From the NCBI GenBank assembly GCA_003116995.1, contig BDSL01000009.1:434001-498000 (forward strand): DNA of 64,000 bases. The letters are read 5' to 3'. Position 1 is the first letter of the stretch. The number at the start of each line of letters is the position of its first letter. The notes under the pieces were generated by a model. That model ran no database searches. It was not told the origin of the DNA and saw nothing but the letters and a program-made list of their open reading frames with translations. Origin of the DNA: Yamagishiella unicocca (Eukaryota; Chlorophyta; Chlorophyceae; Chlamydomonadales; Volvocaceae). This document shows positions 1 to 9,483 of the stretch, piece by piece. The position numbers were made by a program, and so were the translations under genes.

Positions 1-486
1 GCGGCTAAGCTAAATCGGCTACGGCGAGACGGCAGGAAGCGAGGACCCCACGCGACGCAAGGAAACGTTCGCGGAACCGGTTTTGGGCGCTAGCAGGAGA
101 ACGTATCATACCCAACGCCGAGAATCGGCTCTGCAGTGAATTGCAAATGCCTACCTATCGTATTGCAGTTGCCATATTCAGTTCTTCGCAGTGCTAGGCC
201 ACGAGACGCACGACGTAAAGCCAGTTACCAGTTATATAGGTTCATTCAGGTACATAGTTATTGTCTGTTGCGACGGGGCTCAATTTGGTTGCCGCAGGCC
301 ATGGTGAAAGGAAGGTGCTGTCGGTTGGGCCCGTTGGGGCCGCAGAGCCACGAGAAGGCATACGTAGCTCCCATGAATGCAATCGCACTTTGCTCTATAT
401 TAGCTGTTTCTCACCAGTAAAAAAATAATTGCGCATCAACTTCCATTCCGACGGTACTTGGCACGTAGCATATAAAACTCGTTAAG
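1..486. other. Upstream region of nucleoredoxin gene
   Basis: No coding segment is recognisable on either strand. It is the presumed promoter/5' UTR of the nucleoredoxin gene. I see no convincing TATA box or other named element. Confidence 0.4.
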
Positions 487-3400
487 ATGGTCGAGGAGCT
501 AACTGGCGTGGTTTGCGAAGGCGATGTTTGCCGACGGGTGCGCTTGACCAGGCCTGTACCTCGCGCCCTGCGTTTGCTGTGTGCCCTCTCCATGCTGGAT
601 CTGAACCGGACTGCCAATGTCAGGATCAGTCGGCCTTGAATGTGAGGCACGACTTCATACCCTCTAACAAACTCTTCTGATGGAGCTCATTTTCTCTTGC
701 AAATTGTTCGCAGGTGACCCCGGAGGAGGAGGTCGCATCTGGCAAGGCATCGGCTCCTGCGGGCGCGTCGGTGCCCCGGGTCTTTGAGCTTCTTGGCCCT
801 TCCCTGCTGGGCAAGGACGGCGTGGAAGTACCTTTGGCTAGCATAACTGGTGAGTGCCGGGCGGCACAATCGGGCAGCACCCGCACAAGGCCAGTACCCC
901 GCATCTTGCCCACGCCCGTACCACTGCCCCACGTCCCATCCACTCGCACCTGGCCACCTTCTCCTGCCTTAGCCCCGCAGACGTCGTCGCCCGCGGCCTG
1001 CCCCATCCACGCGCACACTGCCGACCGCACCTGCATTTCTCCTCCACGAAACGACGACTTGCCGCAACCGGCACCCCACTGGTGTCTCCACCGACTCCAC
1101 TTGCGCCTTACACTCTGCCCCCCTCCCACCCAGCCTCCCATTCACTGGTTAGTTCCTGCCCTCCTTATCCCATGTCGTGTAACCGGGTCTTCTCGCCACC
1201 CCCCCTCGTATCCTCCTCCCCGCACCCCGCAGGCCCCAACAAGGTCTTGGCGCTGTACTTCTCCGCGCACTGGTGCCCCCCCTGCCGCCACTTCACCCCC
1301 CAGCTGGCCGCCACCTACCGCGGCTTCAAGGACTCCCACGCTCGCTCAGCCGACTGGGAAGTCGTCTTCGTGAGCAGCGACAGCGACGAGGGCGCCTTCA
1401 AGGAGTACTTCGAGGAGATGCCCTGGCTGGCACTGCCGTTCGCCATGCGAGACGCCAAGGCGGAGCTGTCCAAGCTGTACAAGGTGGGGTGGAGCTGGTT
1501 GCGGGGGAAGGGTGGGCAAATTGTAGGGCTTTGGGACTCCCCGGTGTGCGTGAAGACGGCGGTGGGGTGAGCCGCGCCGGCCTCAACAGCTGTGGGCTCG
1601 CTGCTGACGCCGTAGCCCATACCCGTTGCTGCATGCCATCTCGTCATCATAATGCGATGATTCATCATTCCTGCATTCGCCTGTCGTGAGGCGCCGCGAG
1701 ATGATACAGGAGCTGGCGCCCCTCCTTCAATCCGAAAGCCCGATCTCGATCCGGATCCTAATCCTGGTCCTGGTCTTGGTCCCTGGCCGCTCGCATTCGC
1801 AGGTCCGCGGCATCCCCACCCTGGTGGTGGTGGACGGCGAGACGGGGGAGCTCATCACCGCCAACGGCCGCGACGTGGTGGGGGACGACGAAAAGTGCGA
1901 GAACTTCCCCTGGAAGCCCAAGACGTTTGAGCAGGTGCGCACCGCGGAGCAGGGTGGGAGGTCAGCAGCAAAGAGCGCACGCGGGGAACGCCGGTGCTGC
2001 GGTTCCTGGGCTTGCTGCCTCGCGGCGTGGTGACGTGTGCGTCTTGTACGGTGATGAACGTTGGCGGAGTTGGGGCGGAGCCGCGGCCGGCTGCATGCGG
2101 GGAGCGAGTGGACGTCTGCTGTGGTCATCCTTCGGGCCTGTTGGTGCGGTAGGGCACCGCGCCGACCCAGGGCCTGTGAGAGGCCGTCCGTCAGTTAGTT
2201 GTTAGTTGTTGAGTCGGCTGTCCGTGGTTTGGCAGCCGACTCAACCGGCAGTCAGAGCAGGTTGCGTGCCAGCCATAAACCCTTGTGGAGTGTTGCCAGT
2301 GTCGTTTCCTACTGACAGCCACGTCTATGCCCGGGCGCAAGGGCTGTCGTTAGCCATGCGCAATGCTAACCGACAACGTGTAACGGCCACGCCATTCTAG
2401 GCTAGTCCGAACGTCTCCGGTCACTACAGCTCCAACATGGCCCTCCCCCCCACCACATGAACCATGGCACCTATTATACCCATGTCGTGTAACCGGGCCT
2501 TTATGCCACTCCACCGCGAGAACGCGCCGTATCGGTGGCGTGAACGCGCCCTCCCCCACCATGCGAAGGCGCGCTCGCACGCCTATGCCCCAGCACCCAG
2601 CCTTGTAACGCCCCGCCTCTCCGGCTGCTTGCCGCACCTGTTTCGCTGCAGATTATGGAGGGTGCCATGCTCGTTGATCCCACCCCCGAGGGCGCCGCAG
2701 CCCCCGCACCCGTCCCCGCCCTGGAGCGACTCCGCGGCAAGGTGACGCTGCTGTACTTCTCCGCCTCCTGGTGCCCCCCCTGCCGCCGCTTCACCCCCCG
2801 GCTGGTGGAGGCCATGGCCGCGCTGCGAGGCGCCGGCCGGGCGGTGGAGGCCGTGTTTGTGAGCGGCGACCGGGAGGAGGGCGCCTGCGCCGAGTACCAC
2901 AGCCACATGACCTGGCCGGCGCTGCCGTTCTCGGACCGCAAGCGGGCGGCGGAGCTGAACATGTGGGTTTGCGGCGGTTGTGTCGTACGTGCAGTTGCGT
3001 TGACAGTGTGGCACGTGGCTTGTGGTGGTATTGGTCGTGCAAGTTAAAATGGTGTTGCAGGCGGATGGCGGCAACCTGTAGCTGGGTTTGCAAGCATAGC
3101 GGCCCAACCCACATCATGTGGTCGCGGCTGTGTGTATACGGCGGGGTTGCAAGGAAAACCCGTGTACGCAAGGAAAACCCGTGTAGAACCGACGCTTTGA
3201 GATGCATGCTGGAAAGCGTGGTTGAGGAGACGGAAGTCGGAGGTCGCATGTACCGGGGGTGGGTTTCGAGGAAGACCCGTGGATGCGAGAAAAAAACGGG
3301 GGTGGGGGGGTATATAAGAGAATCCGCGAATCCACGGGGGTGGGGTGCTGTCGGGGGGTGGAGGGCACGTGCCGGGATCACGGGTTGGGGCGAGCTACAT

Positions 3401-4204
3401 GCGAGCAACGCGGTTGAACCCGCGTGGTGCCGTGTGCGGCCGCCATTGCCGCCCATGGCCCGCTCTCTCCCTGGGCACGTCACTCAACGCCCCTGGGGCG
3501 AGGGCGTGTCCCGCCACTCCTCCACCTGCCTCCCCAACGAAAGGTACCACGACTCCCCTCCGTCAGCCGTCCTCTCATCCGCTCCACCATCTGATCTTTC
3601 CACCCCCTTGCCCCCCTCCTGACCCCCATTCTGACCCCCCTCCTGACCCCCCTCCCGCAGGCACTTTGAGGTGGAGGGCATCCCCACGCTTGTGGTGTTG
3701 GACGAGGACCTCAAGGTCATCACGGACCAGGGCGTGGGGGCCGTGTCCTCGGACCCCACGGGCGCCCGCTTCCCCTGGAAGCCGCAGCCCCTGGAGCAGC
3801 TCACTGACTTCTCCGCCTCCCGCATCAACTCGGGGCCGGCGCTGCTGCTGGTCGTCGACGCGCCCGACGAGGCGGGCGCTGAGGCCTTTGCCCGGACCTC
3901 CCTGGAGGCTGTGGCGACGGCCACGCGCGCCGGCCCGGGCGGCGCCGACTTTTCGTTCCTGTGGGCGCACAGCGGCGACGATATGGCCCAGCGGGTGCTG
4001 CAGTTCGTGGGGTTGGGTAAGAAGGAGGCGGGGGGCCACACAGCGGTACTCCTGGACGTGTCAAACAGCCAGGCGACGTGGGACCTGGGGGCCCGGGGGG
4101 TGGAGATCAGCGAGGCGGGGCTTGGGGCGGCGGTGGCGGACTTCAAGGCCGGGAAGCTCGGGCCGGGGCGGAAGCTGGGCGGGGATGGGGATGACGACGA
4201 ATAG
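487..4204 (+). CDS. NRX: Nucleoredoxin (tandem thioredoxin-like domains), 6 exons
   Basis: Cytosolic/nuclear-type nucleoredoxin, a thioredoxin-fold thiol oxidoreductase. Exons read as 487-537 (tentative), 714-849, 1233-1483, 1803-1934, 2652-2962 and 3661-4204; phases agree from exon 2 onward. Domain 1 carries YFSAHWCPPCRHFTP and then RGIPTLVVVD, the cis-Pro segment. Domain 2 repeats the design with YFSASWCPPCRRFTP and VEGIPTLVVLD. Both CPPC active sites are intact. A C-terminal region of about 110 residues, ending GDGDDDE, resembles the extra Trx-like tail of the family but has no CxxC. The family reduces disulfides and protects antioxidant enzymes; that role is inferred from plant and animal NRX. 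The start is the weak point: ATG 487 gives 17 codons to a GTGCGC donor and joins in phase, but another 5' exon is possible. Introns carry dispersed repeats listed separately. Confidence 0.85.
1165..1200 (+). repeat. Dispersed intron motif A, copy 1
   Basis: Lies near the 3' end of nucleoredoxin intron 2. The core CCATGTCGTGTAACCGGGTC recurs at 2475-2512 and, with one change, at 25395-25425. C-rich sequence follows the copies at 1165 and 25395. Confidence 0.7.
2475..2512 (+). repeat. Dispersed intron motif A, copy 2
   Basis: In nucleoredoxin intron 4. It shares CCCATGTCGTGTAACCGGG with copy 1, and the following CCTTTATGCCA matches copy 3 (CCTTATGCCA) better than copy 1. Confidence 0.7.
3130..3300 (+). 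repeat. Intron motif B cluster (CGAGGAAGACCCGTGG family)
   Basis: Nucleoredoxin intron 5 holds two tandem units of CGCAAGGAAAACCCGTGTA type at 3138-3177 and a longer unit at 3261-3300 with TTTCGAGGAAGACCCGTGGA followed by TGCGAGAAAAAAACGG. The longer unit has an inverted match at 11463-11500 in the NLR-like gene and a looser match at 23591-23650 in PIG-O. Confidence 0.6.
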
Positions 4205-4477
4205 GGGACGGTGTGGGGGTAGAATCGCTGGGTGTGCGGGTGCTGCTGGCGGCTGTGGGTGGCCGCGAGGTTACGGGAGGGGGCGGAGAGGAACCCCGTG
4301 GGTCAGCGGAGGAGGGGGGTGGCATAAGAACCGGTGGCGCAAAAAGGACAGGACAGTTGGCGCATGGAGGGGGGCGGAGGGGGGTGAGGGGAGAGGGTAG
4401 TGTTGGGCCGTGGAGGTAGGGGTTGCGGGGTCGATTGGGATCGACCGCTCCGCTCCGACCGCATCGCTGAGATTGAT

Positions 4478-4960
4478 GTATGTGCGTTGAGCGGTGTGGC
4501 TGGCTGTTTGATGATGGTGGGCTTTGTCCGGAGGATCTGTACATTTGCGATGCAATAAATTCCCAGGTGGACAAGGAGCGATAAATGTTAGCGCCACAGT
4601 CCACTTTCCAAGCTGCCCCAGCGGCCTCCCAAGGGGGTTGCAGGCGGCAGTGATATCTTCTGATGTATGGTATGAGGTCTCAGCGTAGTTGCTGATGTAA
4701 AGTAGGCGATGGCGCTGCGAAGCTGTCACTGGCTGGGGAGCGGCGGAGTTGGCGGACTTCAGGTGGGCTGTGGCTGCGCATTTACAAAGTGGGGTCTGCC
4801 AGGTTGTAGGGCAAGCAAGAGCCACCGGCACCTGCCGTAGCTACGGCGCAGCTGAACAAATGGCGGGTGACGAGAAGACCCAGTGGTAGTAGGGGCCGAT
4901 ACCGTGACTAGGTGGCAATTTCAAACAATGTAATGGCAATTCCCCTCCCCCGACATATGC
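4478..4960 (+). repeat. 3'-flank repeat, copy 1 (downstream of nucleoredoxin)
   Basis: Begins 274 bases after the nucleoredoxin stop. It aligns with 16765-17150 downstream of the NLR-like gene in the same orientation. Conserved blocks include GAGCGG(T/C)GTGGCTGGCT, GCGATGGCGCTGCGA, AAGTGGGG and AGGTT(G/A)TAGGGCAAG, ending near GGCAATTCC and TCCCCCGACA. The gaps between blocks differ, so the copies are old. It contains a TGTAA polyadenylation signal at 4929-4933 and may therefore form the 3' UTR of the nucleoredoxin transcript. Confidence 0.7.
4929..4933 (+). other. TGTAA polyadenylation signal, candidate for nucleoredoxin
   Basis: TGTAA is the usual poly(A) signal of volvocine algae. This one lies about 725 bases past the stop codon, inside the 3'-flank repeat. 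Use of this site is inferred. Confidence 0.4.
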
Positions 4961-5450
4961 CCGGTGCGTCAAAGCAGCTGCGTCTCAGGCCTCTTGCTAC
5001 CACGCGGCTGCCGTGCTCGCAGCTGTCCGTGTGCAGGCTAGGCCAGCTGAGAGGCGCGGCCTAAAATTACAGGGGCATTGCTGGCATTACATGGCATAAC
5101 TGACATAATTTGGAAATGCGTAGCCCATTTGCCAGGAGCTGCCAGGATTGGCCTCGGTCTCAGGCTATATCTGAGTTCCAGAGATGGCGTCCTAAGTTTG
5201 ATACGTCCTGCAACAATAGGATATCATTTCTGCTTTTTCCAGGCGCAAACATATGACGGCAGCAGTGGCGTCTGCTCCCGCATGGCGCGTCAGGGCGGTC
5301 GCAACCCGCGCAAGCCCGGTTTTTTTCGAGCAGAAGCTCCCATACTGAAACGGAGTTAGGGGCCATTAGGGGCCATTTACACATGACCGAAACTGTGTCT
5401 TGCAGTTTGACTTTAACTCGGAAATCAGTTTTTATCTTATGGTTTACATA
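4961..5450. other. Intergenic, left flank of transposon
   Basis: No gene recognised. The last 100 bases are AT-rich and hold a doubled GGGGCCATT just before the inferred transposon end. The exact transposon boundary and target-site duplication were not resolved. Confidence 0.4.
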
Positions 5451-5486
5451 TCAGCCGGAAACTGGTTTCGTGCTTATTGTCATTAC

Positions 5487-5522
5487 TGCAAGTTTTCACA
5501 TCCCGGGTTGTGAAAACTTGCA
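5487..5522. repeat. Perfect 14-bp inverted repeat around a CCCGGG core
   Basis: Arms TGCAAGTTTTCACA and TGTGAAAACTTGCA are separated by 8 bases (TCCCGGGT). The repeat sits between the left transposon edge and the accessory ORF, about 170 bases before its start codon. It may be a transposase-binding or promoter site of the element; that function is inferred. Confidence 0.85.
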
Positions 5523-5690
5523 AAAAGTCCTCAGCCTCATTCCTTAATAGGTTAATAACAGAAGCATACGAGTCGTCCGTCACACAGACCGGACACGGAC
5601 CCAAACCACATATTACCTCGACGTCTCTTTAGATTATCTTGAGTTTATCTATATAATTATGTAACGAGCTATGCCCTTTCAGCGTAGAAA

Positions 5691-6494
5691 ATGAGTGGGT
5701 TATACGACTATAGCGACGACGAGGATGATGATCCTGACGTGGGAGGTCATCAGGAGGAAGATTACGAACCAGAGCAGCAGGCTTCATACCTCACTGACTT
5801 CGCAGCACAAGCCGCCGAGGAAGCTTTGCAAACGCTCGCCTCTCAAGGCCTATTTCCATCGGAGGCATCCCGAAAGCGCAAGCCTTCCTCCCGCGGAAGC
5901 TCTTTGAGTAGCGACGGCGGCGATTACGACGACGACGACGGGGAGGCAGCCCTAATTGCGCGCCAGGTAGCGAAGGACAGCGCAGATCAGTTCGACAAAA
6001 TAGTCGGTGTCATGAAGGAGATGGTGCAGGTGTTGAAGGAGGGGGACCGTGGAGGAGGGATACAAGATGTGTTAGTGGCTTTCTTGAAAGCTGAGACGGA
6101 AAAGAAGCAGGCTGAGGCAGAGCTAGCAAGGGAGCAGGTGTCGATGCTCCGGGCAGGCTTTTCGCTCGGACAGTTAGGCGTTGGGATGTCGCAGCCCATT
6201 TACCCGCAGCTCATGTACGCTCAGCCGCAGGGCTGGCAGGCGGCAGCAGTGCAGCAGCCACAGCCGGGGCCGGTGGGGTACACGCAGCCGCAGGGCTGGC
6301 AGGCGGCGGCAGCGCAGCAGCACGCGGCGGCACTGGAGGGCTTTCGGCAGCCACAGGTCTGGCAGGCGGCGGCAGCGCAGCATCATGTGGCGGCACCGGA
6401 GGGCTTTCCGCAGCCGCAGCCGCAGGCCTGGCAGGCGGCGACAGTGCAGGAACACGGTGCGGAGCCGGAGGGATCGCCACAGCCGCAGGCCTAG
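5691..6494 (+). CDS. Harbinger accessory ORF, Gln/Trp repeat protein, probably truncated
   Basis: A 267-residue protein. It has an acidic N-terminus (DYSDDEDDD), a low-complexity basic/Ser stretch, and a helical segment around residues 95-150 (KIVGVMKEMVQVLKEGD, then charged EAELAREQ) like the C-terminal helices of plant Myb/SANT or trihelix transposon ORF1 proteins. It ends with four repeats of about 21 residues, QPQxWQAAAxQ. No SANT/Myb motif is visible. In Harbinger elements ORF1 aids nuclear import and DNA binding of the transposase; the assignment here rests on position. The TAG at 6492 stands where the fifth repeat would have Trp (TGG), and repeat-like codons continue after it for about 20 residues, so the ORF looks nonsense-shortened. 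Confidence 0.65.
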   Translation: MSGLYDYSDDEDDDPDVGGHQEEDYEPEQQASYLTDFAAQAAEEALQTLASQGLFPSEASRKRKPSSRGSSLSSDGGDYDDDDGEAALIARQVAKDSADQFDKIVGVMKEMVQVLKEGDRGGGIQDVLVAFLKAETEKKQAEAELAREQVSMLRAGFSLGQLGVGMSQPIYPQLMYAQPQGWQAAAVQQPQPGPVGYTQPQGWQAAAAQQHAAALEGFRQPQVWQAAAAQHHVAAPEGFPQPQPQAWQAATVQEHGAEPEGSPQPQA

Positions 6495-6730
6495 AAGGCG
6501 GCGACAGTGCAGCAGCATGCGGCGGCGCGTGTGGCGTTCCGTATTTCGATGTGTGTGGGGTGTTTGTACGGCGCGAGTGAGAGATGCGGTTCGTAAGGCA
6601 AAGGCACGAGGTTACAAACCATCTGCATACATGTCAGCAACCGGACCATGTGCAATTGTCTGCTGGTAATCGCCTATAAAAGCAGGTTGCAGTTGCAGCA
6701 TTTCATGTGCACGTTTTGCAAGCGCCTCTC

Positions 6731-8090
6731 TCACAACTGTTGCTCCTTGTGCGCGGCAGCGCGGTCTGACGCGTGTGGCACCTTCTCAACGTCCGATGGC
6801 ACAAACTCAGGAACATCGGCAGGAGGAAATAACTGGTTGTCCGCACGAAATGACCCACGTTCGACGAAATTGTGTAGCGCACAGCAAACTTGAGACAACC
6901 TGGCCACAAACTTCGGGCTTGGAAGGTGACACCCATCCCTTAAAACCCGCCATCTACCCTTGAGCCGACCAAAAGCGCATTCGACAACACGACGCGTCCG
7001 AATCACCACGTAGTTAAAATTTAACTGATCGGGGGTAGGATGAGGAACATCATAGCACTTCATCAACGTAGGGGACAGGGCGAAAGCGGTGTCCGCAACA
7101 ATGTACGGACGTTTCAAGTGAAACCCGGCCCATGTCTGCAAGTGACGCAATTCCTCAGCATCCATGACAAGCAGCCGCTGTGCATCAATGTCTTCCTTCA
7201 AATCACAGTTGTTCCACGTAGCAGCGTCTCCTGCGGACCCGGGAACCCCAGCTGCTACGTACGTAAACAGACCGAGGGAATCCACCGCTGCCAGAACGAT
7301 AATCGCCGAATACTTCTTGTAGCACCAATACACACCAGAGAACTGTACCATATTTCTGCCTGGCTTCTGGATCTTCACCAAGGTGCCGTCCAGCGCCGCA
7401 CACACACACACACCCTGCCTCCTCCGGATTCCTTGGTCTCTTCGCGCTCAGTCTCCTTCGCGGCTCAGCACAGCATCTATAAAACACACCAGGCAGGGAG
7501 CACAGACCATAGAAACCCCGACAGGCCTCCAGGACCTCCTTGCTGGTTTCAGGAAATTTGATCTCGTCGAAGACCAGAGTGTTCCGCAAGGCTTCCACTC
7601 CCTCGCGTACAATGAGGGAGATCGAAGGTTTGGATAGGTCATAACTTGAGGCCATGGCGCTGTACGAATTCCCCGTAGCGAGGTAGTTTAGCAAAACACA
7701 CACACGTTTCCTCGACGGTATGGCCGGACGAAACCTTGAAATGCTGTTAACGCCTGGAAATAGGTGTCCATAAGTTGCCACAAAGAGGTTGAAGGTGACG
7801 CGGTCCATACGGAAATATGCACGATACTTCGTGTCAACCCAGCTCTCTGCGCTATCATCCCCAGATCGAAGCCTCATTTCCCAAGAGCCGATAAAATCCC
7901 TCTCATACATGCCATAACTGTGTCTTTCAATGTGGGCGCGAGAGCTCCAAATCAGACGAGGACGCTTGTGAGGACCGCCATCGGCGCCGCCATGACGCTG
8001 AGTGATGGCCCCGAGGGCTGCGTTTATGGGAGCGTTCATGATCGTCATAGCCACCAAAGCCGTCGACATAACCAGCACCTGCCGTCTCAT
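6731..8090 (-). CDS. PIF/Harbinger transposase (DDE_Tnp_4), 2 exons
   Basis: HARBI1-like nuclease that excises and inserts the element. Exon 1 runs 8090 to about 7487 and exon 2 runs 7414-6731, joined by an intron of about 72 bases (GTGTTT...GCAG) that restores phase 0. The DDE triad is visible: CAALDGTLVKIQ (first Asp), YIVADTAFAL (second Asp) and VVECAFGRLKGRWRVL (Glu). The N-terminal half contains FRMDRVTFNLFVATYG and ALRNTLVFDEIKFP, typical of the helical region before the catalytic core. No internal stop is seen outside the intron, so the copy may be intact and recently active. The intron contains a 31-bp motif also found in a PIG-O intron. Confidence 0.88.
7460..7489 (-). repeat. 31-bp intron motif C, copy in transposase intron
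   Basis: Plus-strand CGCGGCTCAGCACAGCATCTATAAAACACAC differs at two positions from 22940-22970. It begins right at the transposase intron donor in the sense direction (GTGTGTTTTATAGATGCTG). Confidence 0.8.
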
Positions 8091-8335
8091 CTGCCCTCAT
8101 CTGCTGGCGTCCGTCGTCAAGGTGAAGGAACAACGCAAGGATTGCCAACACCGTCGAGTCCATTGAATACGTGGTATATAATAATCATACGTCATATAAC
8201 GTCGATATTAATACAAGAAGACCCAAGCATGACGCAAGTCATGGTGGTTATGGCGACCCAGATGCCTAGTATTAGCAAAAAAAGGGTGCGCAAAAGTGCA
8301 ATGTAAACAAATTTTCAGCCGGAAACAGTTTTCGG

Positions 8336-9483
8336 CAGATTCGGCAGATTATCGTATTGTTATAGAGGTTGTCTGGTACCGGTTTCCAAAGTTCGAATCC
8401 CGAAAGCGCCGACTTGCCTTTGTATTTGGTTGAATTCCGCACTGGACGCAATCAAATGTGTATGAGATGTGCAACCTGGCTGCAGGTAGGTACGGTCGGT
8501 TCAATCCACGTATGCAGTGGAGTGCGCAACATGGCGCAGCATGGCACAACCTGGCTGTCGGCAGCTCCATTTGGGGTGCAGCACACAGGCACATGCCTGG
8601 CAGGTCCGGCTGTTCAATAGGGCATCTAGGAGAACGTCAATTTGGGATTACAGTTCGTGGGTTGGTTGGAAGACAGGCCCCCTTGCGTTGTTGGTGGGTA
8701 CACAAGGTACAGCAAGGTAGTGCGTACCTTTGGTCTACATCTTTCCTTGTTATCGTTGGATGTGAATGGATGCCACTACTGGCGCGGGCGTCGCCTTCCA
8801 TTTATCCCTAAGCATTTGCGGGCCGCCAGCTGTTGGCCGCTTGGCCCCATCGACAGAGGAACTGCGCGCTTTGACGAGGTGCCCTTCGCACGCCGGGGCT
8901 GGGCCCTGCTGCAAACTAGTGTCATTTGGTCGGTACGGGCTGATGGAAACACCCCGCGGCCCCGTTTGGAAGTGCGATTGAACTACTTAGCAATCTACGG
9001 CTTATTTCATTGACATTATTGTCCGACAATTTGCACAACCGTCCAAAGCTTTCTAAACCCGCAATCGCCCAGACTCTCTTGCGACAGCATAGGCCGTGCA
9101 TAGGCCAGCCTTCCCCACTGTGCCCACAACGCTAGGAAAACATCGAGTCCCTGAACGCGCAGTGGAAGGATATTGAATGGGCTTGGAAAAGCTTTTGAAG
9201 CCGCACTTGGGATGGTTCCCTTTCAGAGGCTTTTAGGCAGAGCCCTTCCGCTCTGCTTTTAGGTGGCCACTTTCACGACAATTCCACGGCACATTCACAT
9301 GGCTTTCATGGCTCGTCCTGAACGCTATACGGATTTATTCAGTACGTCTTCGCCGACCATTCTGTATCCGCTTTCCGACTATGTGTTGAAAACAGCTCAC
9401 CTAGGTAGCCCACCGACCTAGCGATTTTTGAGTTGTATTGCTGATAACTAAGATTATTTTATCTAAGATTATTTTCCATAGTC
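8336..9483. other. Intergenic, no recognisable gene
   Basis: Moderately AT-rich. The longest open frame on the plus strand (123 codons from 8642) resembles no family I know and has no repeat or motif support. It may be non-coding or an older mobile-element remnant. The last 400 bases are presumably the promoter and 5' UTR of the NLR-like gene. Confidence 0.4.
9237..9256. repeat. 7-bp hairpin flanked by direct repeats
   Basis: Arms GCAGAGC and GCTCTGC with a 6-base loop CCTTCC. Each arm is bordered by CTTTTAGG, once before and once after. It lies about 230 bases before the NLR-like start codon. A role is unknown. Confidence 0.7.

Larger units (their letters stand above)
5451..8335. mobile_element. 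PIF/Harbinger DNA transposon
   Basis: A two-gene element, less GC-rich than its surroundings: an accessory ORF on the plus strand and a DDE transposase on the minus strand, facing each other. A 20-bp motif, TCAGCCGGAAACTGGTTTCG, lies at the left edge (5451-5470) and recurs as TCAGCCGGAAACAGTTTTCG at the right edge (8315-8334). The motif is an imperfect palindrome (CCGGAAAC...GTTTTCGG), so it could serve as a terminal or subterminal repeat in either orientation. The boundaries are therefore approximate. I could not identify the 3-bp target duplication expected for this superfamily. Confidence 0.75.

Noticed and set aside
8350..8415. tRNA-like segment with AGTTCGAATCCC
   Set aside because: The T-loop motif is present but the five bases on either side do not pair, and no matching acceptor or anticodon stem lies upstream.
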